Both the position numbers and the translations under genes were made by a program. From the NCBI GenBank assembly GCA_025200525.1, contig CM045761.1:100168182-100232181 (forward strand): DNA of 64,000 nucleotides, given 5' to 3'. Positions 24,557 to 36,054 of this stretch are shown piece after piece. Numbering within the stretch: the first letter of the stretch is position 1; every line of letters starts with the position of its first letter. The stretch is from Camellia lanceoleosa (Eukaryota; Streptophyta; Magnoliopsida; Ericales; Theaceae). The notes beneath the pieces are model-generated. The model did not search any database. It was not told where the DNA came from and was given only the letters and a program-made list of their open reading frames with translations.

Positions 24557-25060
24557 AAACTAAAAGCACAAAAGCTGTTATCTAATTGATCTCAACCTCA
24601 TATGTGCAATGTCAAAAATCATCTCACAACTTTTGACTTATGAGAGATCAAATAGTCTTGACTCAGATGCGTATCGTAATCTATAAATGTGTCGAGATTG
24701 AGGCTTAGCTATCATACCCTTACACATATCTAGTCACAAAAAACATAGTGGACTAAATGCGCCAATACAAATGACCTTCTATGGCTTTCCTACTTACTTG
24801 TGCGCAACCATTGCGAACAAAGTTACACATTCACATACGTTATGGGGTTTTTACCCATAACATTTTTCCCAGACTCTCCTCTCTCTCTGACTCTCTCCCA
24901 AAAACAACGATCAAGCTATTTGTACTGTGATTTGTGTGGGTGATATTCACCATTGTAATATCACCCCACTGCTGGGTTAATTGATCAGATTCAGGAAGCA
25001 CGTGATTTACCCACGAGGTTCTATCGCTAAAAGGTATGATCTAAATATTTTTAATCCGCT

Positions 25061-26386
25061 GCGTCATACTTGGTTTACAGAGCTAAACTCCCCCATATCA
25101 AGAGATATTACAAGGAATGAAAACACACGTTGAACGTTAACATTGACAAGATAATAGGAAACATGAACAAATTTAAAACACAGGAGAGAAGGAAGGCACA
25201 CATGTACTAGGCTATTTTGAATGAAATTAGTTGAGGGAAAGGCAATGGGATGGCAACTGGTAAAAATCTGTGCCGAGGTGCAAGTGTAATCTGTGCCGGG
25301 TGTAAGTGTTGTCGGTGTCGGGTGCATGTGTTAGAACAACAAATAATTTGTCATTGTCCACTTCCTGGGTATGTATGGACCATGACAAACAAATAACAAG
25401 TTCAAAAAATATATATTTTTGTGATTATTGGACTCTAAAATCTTTTTTTCCCCTACATTAGAAAACCCACACACGTTCCACCCATAGAAGCAAAAGAAAC
25501 TCATGTCCACATACATTCATTAAAAGGTTATAACTTTTAAATGAGTGATAAGATCCCATTATCACAAATATATTACAAAGTACAGACCCAACCACTACAA
25601 AAGAAAGACCCCAAATAAATATAATAAAAACAATTAATAAGTGAAGAAAATCGAGCATATAATCTCCAAAAGAGGTACAAAGACTCTTGACCAATAGGCC
25701 AGGGGGTTGCTTGAGTGGCCAAAGTAAAGAAACACTTTAACACAAAATTACCCCTAATTTTAAGTGTACACAGATTACATAATGACAAAATTCCAACAAA
25801 AGCCAAAAAGCCAGGCTTTTTGGCTATTTTAGCCACAAAAGACAAAATAGGCTTTTTTAGCCACAAAAAACAAAACATCACATCCAACCCATAATCATTA
25901 CACTCCTCTCTCACAAAAAAAGTCAAAAAAGCCAAAAAGCCCTTCCCAAACCAAACTTTTAAGCCCAGGCTAAAATAGTCAAAAAAGTCAAAAAGCCAAA
26001 AAGCCAACCCACTTCCCAAACATAGGCAAAGTAAATTGTCATAGACATTTCATCAAACACTTGGGCAAAACACAATTACCTAATAAGTTCATATACAAGG
26101 GTCCCACAAAAACAATTAATCCTCTTCTACGCATTTTAACAAACACTTAGCATGCAAGGATTCAGACTTAAATCAATTTTTGTTATTTCTTCCAATTGCA
26201 AACACGTAAATGTTCAGTCAGACAAAAGCTGTTTTGAATGAAATGATTTGAATGAAAGTCAATGGGATAGAGATTGGTACAAAATTCTTAGGGTGCAAGT
26301 GTAATCTATGTGGGATGTAAGTGTAGTCTGTGTGGGGTGCAAGTGTTAGAACACCAAATAATCGGCAATATCCACTTCCTGGTATG
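25061..26386. repeat. Repeat-rich spacer with duplicated segments and a hairpin-prone block
   Basis: Segments at 25206-25399 and 26217-26410 are diverged direct repeats, each including a TGCAAGTGTAATCT-like stretch and a CCACTTCCTGG block. Between them, 25690-26030 is full of GCCAAAAAGCC and its complement, including a perfect 11-bp-arm hairpin at 25802-25824, which suggests a MITE-like element. The ORFs here are low-complexity by-products. No host gene is seen. Confidence 0.45.
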
Positions 26387-26545
26387 CATACACCATGACA
26401 ATCAAAACAGAACAATAAATTTACACTGATTACTCAATTCCAACAAAGTACATTGTCATAGGCATTTCATCAAACACTTAGCATGCAAGGATTACAAACC
26501 CACCACAATGTTCAATCAAACAAACTCAAGAAGTGGCCCAAAATT
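26387..26545 (+). repeat. 159-bp flanking duplication, left copy
   Basis: It is almost identical to 35418-35576 in the same orientation. The two copies bracket the inverted LTR-element block exactly: the left one ends where the LTR terminus starts and the right one starts where the last LTR ends. Confidence 0.9.
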
Positions 26546-27065
26546 GTTGGGATCCGGGATCCCCCCAAGACCTTTGCGGAAATTAAACCAAGCAGAAATA
26601 CACACCCACACACAAGGAGACACAATATTTTACGTGGTTCGGCCTCAATGCCTACGTCCACGGGAGAGTAGCCGGTTTTCACTATACCAATTTGGAGATT
26701 ACAGAAAGATTACAATAGAGGAGGAGCTCACACTCTCCTCACTCACACACTCTCCCGTCTCCCTCGCTCACACCGAGGGAGACGGGTCTCTCCGTCTCAC
26801 ATCTCAACACCTCTTTGGCAGTTGGCTCTCTTGCTCACTCTCTCATTTTCTTCCTCTCATCCTCACAATATATAGACTCAAATGGAGGAAAGGAGAGGCT
26901 AGATGGCAGCTGGTGTGTGTTGGCTCAACCACCCCACCATTTGGTGCTCCACTACAATGGTGCTCTTAACCACCACACTACCTCAATGGCTTGTCCACTT
27001 CTCTTCTAAGTGCTGCACTTACATGGTGGTGCACTATCACCTCAATGGGGTGACTATATCCAACA
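26545..27065 (-). mobile_element. LTR of non-autonomous retrotransposon, minus orientation
   Basis: The LTR termini are TGTTGG and CCAACA, read on the minus strand from 27065 to 26545. A TATATA box at 26869-26874 lies about 190 bp from the start, comparable to the TATAAAT in the plus-strand LTRs. The end at 26545 is firm because the flanking duplication begins there. The start at 27065 is inferred from the TGTTGG terminus preceded by a purine-rich tract. Confidence 0.65.
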
Positions 27066-29512
27066 AATCACCCTCTCAACCCTTGTGAGGTGATCCACTG
27101 CACACACTGCTGCTAATCTTGTTACGCCCAAAATTCAACATAGTCTTCATCTCTTCTGAGGGCCAGCATCCCACAGCTAGAGATAATACACCAGAGATAC
27201 AAGATGAGGAGGGAATCCTACATCCTCAACTCAACTCACACCACTCTCTGATTTGGAGAGAGCCTCTGCTCCCATCTCCCACGGATCTCTTCCACGCTTC
27301 CTGTCTCGGATGTCTTCAGCATAGTCTGCATCTCCTCTCTGAGATGCTTGCACCCCCTGAAGCTAGAGATAATACACCAGAGATATAAGAGGAGGAGGGA
27401 ATCCTACATCCTCAACTCAACTCACACCACTCTCTGAGTTGGAGAGAGCCTCTGCTCCCATCTCCCACAGATCTCTTCCAGCGCCTGCGGATGTCTTCAC
27501 TTGCTATACTTGAACTTGCGTAACCAAGATATCCGATCCCCCCTGATTGGATGTCTGCACCCTATTTGGAATGTCCTTGACTGTCATGCAATACCTCGCA
27601 GGACCAATCATTGGAGCAATAGAAAACTCGTTGTTTATCCCATCAACGTCCTCTGTCTTCTTTGCTCGGAGCTTTTCCTCTGAATTATCGGCCTTTGCCT
27701 TCTGCACTGCTGAACAACCTCTGGCGTTTCACATCGCTTGTTGTTTGTGCCTTTGCAATCCGATTTCTTTGTCGATAGATTGATGGTTGTGGTAGCTCCA
27801 TCTGTCAAAGCATCGTCGACTATGCACTTCCTTGCATAGTGCCGTACCCATAACCACGGTCTCCTGCGTCGAGCTACTTTGAAGATCACATCAACTCTAT
27901 CTCTGCGCCATGGAAGAAAGCGCCATAGAAGAAAAAGACTTGCCACTCGTTGGCGGCGCATTCTTCGTTTGTCTTAATTTCTCTGCGGAAGTTCTGTGAA
28001 CTTTCAACAACCATTCTTTGCACACTCCTTTGGCGCCTCATGCGATACTCTACCGTACCCTTGCACTCTTGCGTCTGCATTTGTGCCCTGCGCTTAATAT
28101 GCTCCTCTGCAACTATTGTTCTGCGTCCACATATCACGATGCTTACTAAGTATCTGATGGCTCCACGACCTGACATTTCCACGAGCTGGCGGTTGCCAAA
28201 TCATCTATCCGTCGATGAATGATCTTCTCTTGATTGAACCAAACCCTCAGATGGCGTCAACAACCGGAAAGTTCCGGGAAAAAGGCGGTGGGGTCACCTC
28301 GGTCCCACCAGAACCGATCTCCTTAGACAACATCTTTTTTGTGAACTTTCCTGAACATTGTTGATCTTGAGATAATCATACCGCAATCCTCGATGCCCGA
28401 CCAATCTGATCTCCCTCAATCGACATCAAGCTTTGATCTTCTCACGGTCTTCAATGATCTATCTCGAGTTGTACAGTTGTTCAATCTGGTTAGAATCTAT
28501 CCATTCTAACCTCTTGGTGACTCATGACGTTCACAATATCCGGCAACCTCCCTCCGAGTATTAAAGATGACAAACTCCCATGTGTTTGACAATCTTTTAA
28601 AACCGTTCAGAATTTCACTATTCTGACCTCGCGGTTGCGTCCGGAACGGTCCGTTTAGCTAGGACCAACTTTCACTGCATTTCCGGGGACCTCACTGAAA
28701 ACTATCCCCGAAAGTTGGGCCACACCACAATTTTCTGAAAATTCTGGGCCAAATTGCAATTTTTAGAAGTTCAGGGAATATTCTGTGTACCAACAAAATA
28801 ATGCTACGTCACTTGCCGTCTTCCGTCCTTCAATCTGCCTTCTTTTCTGAAACTCCGTCTCCAAAAATCGACTGGATGTGTAGGAATACTCCAAATAGTC
28901 TGAAACCACTATTGGATCACCAAGCGGACTCAAATGGCTTCGATCAAGCCAAAACATTTTATGCGCCTCGGTCTGCGGTACACCATAAGCATGGCTTAGG
29001 ATCCTTTCCTGCGGCTCACCTTAGCGCGTCTGCTGAATCCTGCCTCTGGCGGCGTGGCGATCTTGGCGTGTCGAACAGCGTGGCGTCCCACTGGCCCGAC
29101 CCAGTCTTCGGCGATGTCGTAACGTGCTTTGGTGACATAGGCGACCGTGGCATCCTCTGGCGGCGATGTCGCGCGTGGCGCCGGTTGGCTGGCGATGCTG
29201 TAGCGTGTCCTTTGGCGTGTTGAACGCGCCCTCAGCTCGTCTTCCTCCGCCGATTGGCGTGTGGGCGTGGCGCATGGCGTGAGATGCCAGCGCCCTCCTC
29301 GTGGGCGTGGGGCGTGGAGTGGGCCTCCTCGCCACCTTCTGGGGGCGGCGTGGCTGCGTCGACCTCCGTTTGGGGTGTTCTTTGCATTTCTGTAATCCTC
29401 TCGTCGAGCCCTTGCTCCTGGTATGCTCAAAACTCAATTTCGAGCAATCAGGTTCAGGCGGTCGGATTTTGCCTTTGTTTGGTTAAAGCATACCGCGAGC
29501 TCGATACCTGTC
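27066..29512 (-). mobile_element. Internal region of non-autonomous LTR element, minus orientation
   Basis: About 2.4 kb matches the reverse complement of the internal regions at 29932-32338 and 32839-34923. The primer-site region next to the LTR (about 29496-29510) is a degraded GGTATCAGAGCC-type motif. No gag or pol motif is found in any frame, and the short ORFs are not conserved between copies as proteins. A tandem duplication with a 187-bp period lies at about 27150-27490. Confidence 0.6.
27150..27490. repeat. 187-bp tandem duplication inside the internal region
   Basis: The landmark CTAGAGATAATACACCAGAG starts at 27177 and again at 27364. The same duplicated layout is present in the plus-strand copies near 31910-32240 and 34490-34820, so it is a property of the element and not of this locus. 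Confidence 0.8.
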
Positions 29513-29690
29513 GTTGGGATCAGGATCCCCCAAGACCTTTGCGGAAATTGAACCAAGCGAAATACACACACACAAGGAGACACAATATTTTCGTGGTTGG
29601 CCTCAATGCCTCGTCCACGGGAGAGTAGCAGGTTTTCACTATACCAATTTGGAGATTACTGAAGATTACAATAGGAGGGCTCACACTCTC
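29513..29690 (-). mobile_element. Truncated LTR, minus orientation
   Basis: This is the terminal 178 bp or so of the LTR, including the BamHI-like GGATCC end, read on the minus strand. It stops near 29690, where a mirror-image partial LTR begins. Confidence 0.7.
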
Positions 29691-29698
29691 GATACCAA

Positions 29699-29931
29699 GA
29701 TGTGAGGCGGAGGGCCGTCTCCCTCGGTGTGGCGAGGCAGGAGAGTGTGTGAGTGAGAGTGTGAGCTCCTCCTCTGTAATCTTCTGTAACCTCCATATTG
29801 GTATATTGAAACCCGGCTACTCTCCATGGGCGTAGGCATTGGTAGAACAACGTAAAATATTGTGTCTCTCAGTGTGTGGGTGTGTAGTGCTTGGTTTAAT
29901 TTCATAGGTCTTGGGGATCCGGATCCCAACA
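29699..29931 (+). mobile_element. Truncated LTR, plus orientation
   Basis: It matches the last 230 bp or so of the LTRs ending at 32838 and 35417 and ends in CCCAACA. With 29513-29690 it forms the centre of the large inverted repeat. The U3 region and TATA box are missing on both sides. Confidence 0.7.
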
Positions 29932-32338
29932 ATTGGTATCGAGCCTCGTCGGTGGCGTTTGAGAACAGCAGTGCAACATCCTCCAATCAATCAATTTGCT
30001 CAAAATCGAAGTTTGAGCATACGAGAACAAGGGCTCGGCGAGAGGATTACAATGCAAAGAACACCCCAAGCAGGCGGGCGCGCCTCACGCGCTAGAAGGT
30101 GGCGCGTGAGTCCCCTCTCGTCACGCGCCCAGCGCCGTGAGGCCGTGGCGTCATCTCACCGACCACGCGCCTGCGGCGATGGAGGAAGGCGAGTGGGAGA
30201 GGCGTCAACCACGCCAGCGAAAGGACGCGTAAGAGCACGCTGGCGCCCGCGTGGCTGCGTCGGCGAATATGGCGATGTCGACGCGTCACGAACCACGTCG
30301 GCCCGTCGTCGGCGTTGGTCGATCGAGGCCCGCCACATATCGACAAGTCGTTCTTGCGTCGTATGGCGAGGATCGATGTGGCAGTGACTAAGGTGAAATT
30401 TGCGAGGAAGGATCGATGCCTAAGGTGCGTAGCAAATGAGGCGTACAAAATGTTTTGTGATCTAAGCCATTTGGAGTCGTTTTTGGCGATCAATAGTGGT
30501 TTCGGACTATTTGGAGTATTAGGACACATCGATGCGATCGATTTTGGACGGAGTTTACGTGAAAAGGCGATTAAAAGGGATGGGCATCGAGTGCGTGGAC
30601 GGAATATTACGTTAGTACACGGAATATTCCACGAACTTCAAAATTGTAATTTGGCCTGAAATTTTGAAAAATTGTGGTGTGGCCGACTTTGAGGATATTT
30701 TTGATGAGGTCCCCGAAGTCAGGTTGGTCCTAGCTAATCGGACCGTTCGGGCCGAACCGCGAGTCGAATAGTGAAATTCTGAACGGTTTGGAAAGATTGT
30801 CAAAATGGGAGTTTGTCATCTTTAATACTCGGAGGAGGTTAGGATATTGTGGAACAGCTGCGAGTCGAAGAGGTTAGAATGGATAGATTCTAACCAGTTG
30901 AACAACATGTACAACTCGAGATAGATCATTGAAGACCGAGGAGATCGGGCTTGATGGCGGTCGAGGAGATCGAGATTGGTCGAGGCGTCGGAGGATTGCG
31001 GTATGATTATCTCAAGATCAACAATGTGCAGGAAAGTTACGTCAAAAGACGATTGTCTAAAGGTGGTTCTTAAGTGGGACGTGTGACCCCACCGGTCTTT
31101 CTGGGAACTTTCTTGGTTGTTGACGTCATCGGAGGATTTGGTTCAATCAAAGAAGACCATTCATCGGATGATTTGGCAACAGTTGAGCTCGGAGAAATCT
31201 TGTGGTATTGGACTCTGTATCTGGTAAATCTTGGTGGTATATGGACTTGTAGAACAATAGTTGCAGAGGAGCATACTAAGCGCAGAGGCACAAATGCAGA
31301 CGTGTAGTAGTGCAAGGGTACGGTAGAGAATCGTACAAAAGCGCCAGAGGAGTGTGCAGCAGCGGATTGTTGAAAGTTCACAGGAACTTCCAGACAGAGA
31401 AATTGAGACAAACGCAAGAGTGCGTACCAAGGAGTGGCAAGTCTTATTTCTCTATGGCAGTTTCTTCCATGGCAGTAGAGGATAGAGTTGATGTGGATCT
31501 CTCAGGCGAGCTCGACGCAGGGAGACCAGAAGCCATGGGTACGGGCACTATGTAAGGAAGTGCATAGTTGACGATGCTTTGACAGATGGAGCTACTGTCA
31601 ACCATCAATCTACTGGATAGCAAATCAGGGATTGTAAAGGCACAAACAACAAGCGTATGTGGAAACACCAGGAGGTTGTTCAGAAGTGCAGAGGGCAAAG
31701 GCTGATAGTTCAGAGGAAAAGCTCCGAGCAAAGAAGACAGAGGACGTTGATGGGATAAACAACGAGTTTTCTATTGCTCCAATGATTGGTCCTGCAAGGT
31801 AATGCATGACAGTCAAGGGCATTCCAGCAGGGGGTGCAGGACATCCAATCAGGGGGTGTCGGATATCTTGGTTGCGCAAGTTCAAGTATAGCAGGTATAG
31901 ACATCCGAGACAGAAGCGTGGAAGAGATCTGTGGGAGATGGGAGCAGAGGCTCTCTCCAACTCAGAGAGTGGTGTGAGTTGAGTTGAGGATGTAGGATTC
32001 CCTCCTCCTCTTATATCTCTGGTGTATTATCTCTAGCTTCAAGGGGTGCAAGCATCTCAGAGAGGAGATGCAGACTATGCTGAAGACATCCGAGACAGGA
32101 AGCGTGGAAGAGATCCGTGGGAGATGGGAGCAGAGGCTCTCTCCAAATCAGAGAGTGGTGTGAGTTGAGTTGAGGATGTAGGATTCCCTCCTCCTCTTGT
32201 ATCTCTAGTGTATTATCTCTAGCTTCAGGGGATGCAACGTCTCAGTGAGGAAATGAAGATTCTATTGCTTTCTTCGGCGTAACAAGATTAGCAGCAGTGT
32301 GTGCAGTGGATCACCTTACATGGGTTGAGGGGGTGATT
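29932..32338 (+). mobile_element. Internal region of non-autonomous LTR element, plus orientation (first unit)
   Basis: It begins with a 2-nt spacer and a primer site at 29934-29945 reading TGGTATCGAGCC, an initiator-Met type missing two bases of the usual TGGTATCAGAGCC. About 2.4 kb of non-coding sequence follows, matching the opposite arm 27066-29512. A purine-rich stretch just precedes the next LTR. No protein domain was recognised. Confidence 0.65.
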
Positions 32339-32838
32339 TGTGGAGTATCACCCCATGTGAAAGGGGTGCACACAAAGTCAAGAAATGGCCAACAATGGAA
32401 AGTGGGGTGGCTAATGGAGCACCCACATTGAAGACCAACCTCAGCCACCGAAAGGGTCAAAGAAGGAGGCTGCCAAACCAACTCCCACCTACTCCCTCAC
32501 CTATAAATGGAGGTTGAGAGGAGAGGCAAAATGAGAGAGAGTGTGGGAGCCAAGAGTGAGCATATCAAAGAGGTGTTGAGATGTGAGACGGAGAGACCCG
32601 TCTCCCTCGGTGTGAGCGAGGGAGACGGGAGAGTGGGTGAATGAGGAGAGTGTGAGTTCCTCCTCTATTGTAATCTTTCTGTAATCTCCAAATTGGTATA
32701 GTGAAAACCGGCTACTCTCCCGTGGACGTAGGCATTGAGGCCGAACCACGTAAAATATTGTGTCTCCTTGTGTGTGAGTGTGTATTTCTGCTTGGTTTAA
32801 TTTTCGCAAAGGTCTTGGGGGGATCCCGGATCCCAACA
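32339..32838 (+). mobile_element. LTR shared between two tandem units
   Basis: The LTR is about 500 bp, starting TGTGGAG and ending CCCAACA. A TATAAAT box lies at 32502-32508. It serves as the right LTR of the first plus unit and the left LTR of the second. The right end is firm because the primer site follows; the left end is inferred. Confidence 0.65.
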
Positions 32839-34923
32839 ATTGGTATCAGAGCCTCGTCGGTGGCGTTTCGGAACCAAAAGCGATTGCAAAATCGAATCGC
32901 CTTGAAATCAATTGCTCGAAATCAAGTTTTGAGCATACCAGGAGCAAGGGCTCAACGAGAGGAGTCCAAAAATGCAAAGCAGACACCCAGAGGAGAAGCC
33001 ACGCGCCCTCACGCGCCTCTTGAAGTTGGCGGGAGTTCGATCATGAAACGCCTCACGCCGGCGAGGCAAACAGGCCGTGGGCCCGATCTCAGACCACGCC
33101 TTGAGAGGGAAGAAGGCGACTGGAGAGGGAGCATGTGGCACATCGGGTGCAGTGGACGGAATATTCTATTGGTATACAGAATATTCCCTGAACTTCTGAA
33201 AATTGCAATTTGGCCCAGAATTTTCAGAAAATTGTGGTGTGGCCCAACTTTCGAGGATATTTTTCAGTGAGGTCCCCGAAAATACAGCGAAGGTTGGTCC
33301 TGGCTAATCGAACCGTTCCGGACGCAACCGCGAGGTCAGAATAGTGAAATTCTGAACGGTTTTTTAAAAGATTGGTAAAACATGGGAGTTTGTCATCTTT
33401 AATACTCGGAGGGAGGTTGCCGGATATTGTGGAACGCTGCAATGTCACTGAAGAGGTTAGAATGGACAGATTCTGACCAGATTGAACAACCAGGTACAAC
33501 TCGAGATAGATCATTGAAGACCAGAGGAGATCAGGCTTGATGGCAGATTGAGGGAGATCAGGATTGGTCGAGAGCGTCGAGGATTGCGGTATGATTATCT
33601 CAAGATCAACAATGTCTAGGAAAGTTACATCAAAAGGCGGTGTCTAAGGAGGCGGTTCTTAAGTGGGACGAGTGTGACCCCACGATCTCACTGAACTTTC
33701 CTGGTTGTTGACGTCATCGGAGGATTTGGTTCAATCAAAAAGGCCATTCATTGACGGATAGATGATTTGGCAACCAGTTCAAGCTCAGGGAAATGCTGTG
33801 GCTGTTGGAGCTACTGTATATGAGTAAGTACTGGTGGTACGTGGACCTGTAAAACAATAGTTGCACAGGAGCATACTAAGCGCAGGAGCACAAATCTTGA
33901 GCGTCTTGATAGTGCAAGTGCAGTAGAGTATCGTCTGAGGCGCCCAGAGTGTCTGTGCGGCGGATTGTTGAAAGTTCACAGAACTTCGAACGAGAGAAAT
34001 TGAGACAAAGCAAGAGTGCGCGCCAACGAGTGGCAAGTCTTTTTTTCTTCTATGGCGGTTTCTTCCATGGCGGCGAAGGATAGAGTTGATGTGGATCTCT
34101 CGAGGCGAGCTTCGGCGGGAGACCCGAAGCCATGAATGCAGGCACTATGCAAGGAAGTGCATAGGCGGCGATGCTTTTGAGATGGAGCCTCTGTCAACCA
34201 TCAATCTCTTGGACGCAAATCGGGGATTGCAAGGCACAAACAACAAGCGTATGGAAGCGCCAGAGGTTGTTGAAGTCACGAGGGCAAAAGGCTGATAGTT
34301 CAGAGGAAAAGCTCCGAGCAAAGAAGACAGAGGACGTTGATGGGATAAACGACGAGTTTTCTATTGCTCCAAAAACTTGTCCTGCGAGATAAGGCATGAC
34401 AGTCAAGTGCATCCGAGTAGGGGGTGCAGGACATCCAATCAGGGGGTGTCAGATATCTTGGTTATGCAAGTTCAAGTATAGCAGGTATAGACATCCGAGA
34501 CAGAAGCGTGGAAGAGATCTGTGGGAGATAGGAGCAGAGGCTCTCTCCAACTCAGAGAGTGGTGTGAGTTGAGTTGAGGATGTAGGATTCCCTCCTCCTC
34601 ATATATCTCTGGTGTATTATCTCTAGCCGGGGAGGTGCAAGCATCTCGAGAGGAGATCACAGACTATCTTTGAACATCAGGGAGAGGCGTGGAAGAGATC
34701 CGTAGGAGATGGGAGCAGAGGCTCTCTCTAAATCAGAGAGTGGTGTGAGTTGAGTTGAGGATGTAGGATTCCCTCATCCTCTTGTATCTCTGGTGTATTA
34801 TCTCTAGCTTCAGGGGATGCAGCGTCTCAGTGAGGAAATGAAGATTCTATTGCTTTCTTCGGCGTAACAAGATTAGCAGCAGTGTGTGCAGTAGATCACC
34901 TTACATGGGTTGAGGGGGTGATT
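32839..34923 (+). mobile_element. Internal region of non-autonomous LTR element, plus orientation (second unit)
   Basis: About 2.1 kb is collinear with 29932-32338 but shorter by about 300 bp, mostly just after the primer region. No coding domain is visible. A stretch at 34300-34360 is nearly identical to 31710-31770, which shows that the copies are related and fairly recent. Confidence 0.65.
32841..32853 (+). promoter_or_regulatory. Primer-binding site of the non-autonomous LTR element
   Basis: TGGTATCAGAGCC lies two bases after the LTR end and is complementary to the initiator Met-tRNA 3' end. Confidence 0.85.
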
Positions 34924-35417
34924 TGTGGAGTATCACCCCATGTGAAAGGGGTGCACACAAAGTCAAGAAATGGCCAACAATGGAAAGTGGGGTGGCTAAT
35001 GGAGCACCCACATTGAAGACCAACCTCAGCCACCGAAAGGGTCAAAGAAGGAGGCTGCCAAACCAACTCCCACCTACTCCCTCACCTATAAATGGAGGTT
35101 GAGAGGAGAGGCAAAATGAGAGAGTGTGGGAGCCAAGAGTGAGCATATCAAAGAGGTGTTGAGATGTGAGACGGAGGACCCGTCTCCTCGGTGTGGCGAG
35201 GGAGGCGAGAGTCAGGTGAGTGAGGAGAGTGTGAGTTCCTCCTCTATTGTAATCTTTCTGTAATCTCCAAATTGGTATAGTGAAAATCGGCTACTCTCCC
35301 GTGGACGTAGGCATTGAGGCCGAACCACGTAAAATATTGTGTCTCCTTGTGTGTGGGTGTGTATTTCTGCTTGGTTTAATTTCCGCAAAGGTCTTGGGGG
35401 GATCCCGGATCCCAACA
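34924..35417 (+). mobile_element. Right-most LTR of the tandem units
   Basis: It is about 494 bp and close to identical to 32339-32838, with TATAAAT at 35087-35093. It ends CCCAACA at 35417 and is followed directly by the right copy of the 159-bp duplication. Confidence 0.7.
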
Positions 35418-35576
35418 CATACACCATGACAATCAAAACAGAACAATAAATTTACACTGATTACTCAATTCCAACAAAGTACATTGTCATAGGCATTTCA
35501 TCAAACACTTAGCATGCAAGGATTACAAACCCACCACAATGTTCAATCAAACAAACTCAAGAAGTGGCCCAAAATT
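35418..35576 (+). repeat. 159-bp flanking duplication, right copy
   Basis: It is almost identical to 26387-26545. Sequence to its right (from 35577) is presumably the original continuation of the target locus. Confidence 0.9.
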
Positions 35577-35850
35577 TGTTTCCAATCAAACTTTTCAAGA
35601 AATACATTTGAAAAAATGTTCCAGAAATCATTTACAGCATCATAGGGGGGGGAAAAAATCATACAACACACGTACATTGTCATTGTTTGAAAAAATGCAT
35701 ACACATATAGAGAATAAAAAATAAAAGACAGATTAGGGTTTGTGATGAGAGGTACCTCTGCATTTCTGCTTTTAGGAAGTGAGACGAGACTGAGGGACGA
35801 AAGGACGTCGCCGGAGTGCGAGGCAGAGGCGGAGCAGAGGGTGGGTCTGA

Positions 35851-35894
<44 letters not shown>

Positions 35895-36020
35895 AGCAAC
35901 TGCGAAAAGGGTAGGAGGAAAACGACGTCGTTTTTCCTGCAAGGGTAAATAGGTCATTTCTGCTCAAAATCCCACGAGTTGGTAATATAAATCCCACTCT
36001 TCACTGTTGTTGTAATTTGT
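35577..36020 (-). other. Possible 5' exon of a host gene, with GA microsatellite
   Basis: On the minus strand this has features of a plant promoter-proximal exon: a CT-rich leader, a GC-richer segment at 35740-35850, and an AG/GTACC donor-like site at about 35753 followed by AACCCTAAT-type sequence. A perfect (AG) run of about 18 units lies at 35854-35891. No downstream exon is present before the LTR block at 35417, so if this was a gene it has been cut. Low confidence. Confidence 0.2.
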
Positions 36021-36054
36021 AGAAGAGTTGTGATTGGGGGTCCGAAAACGGAAC

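Larger units (their letters stand above)
21330..25060 (-). mobile_element. Degenerate Ty1/copia-like element
   Basis: There is no long ORF, but the minus strand carries an integrase remnant at 24434-24556, so the polyprotein would have run right to left with the RT part expected around 22.9-24.3 kb. Long stretches elsewhere are not recognisable. Element ends were not located: no clear LTR pair or target duplication was found. The left part (21380-22440) could be LTR or 3' untranslated sequence. The limits given are simply the gap between better-defined neighbours. Confidence 0.4.

Noticed and set aside
24840..25060. Right-hand LTR of the copia-like element
   Set aside because: The composition changes here, but no matching sequence was found at the left end near 21.3-22.4 kb and no primer site is evident, so boundaries were not called.
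28801..30659. ORFs of 100-158 codons (for example 29911-30387 and 30315-30659)
   Set aside because: They lie in the GC-rich start of the non-autonomous LTR element. The corresponding frames are not open in the other copies, and no protein motif is visible.
32339..35417. A standard single LTR retrotransposon insertion (32339-35417)
   Set aside because: The left side is not flanked by a short target duplication but by another internal region, so this is part of a tandem and inverted array.
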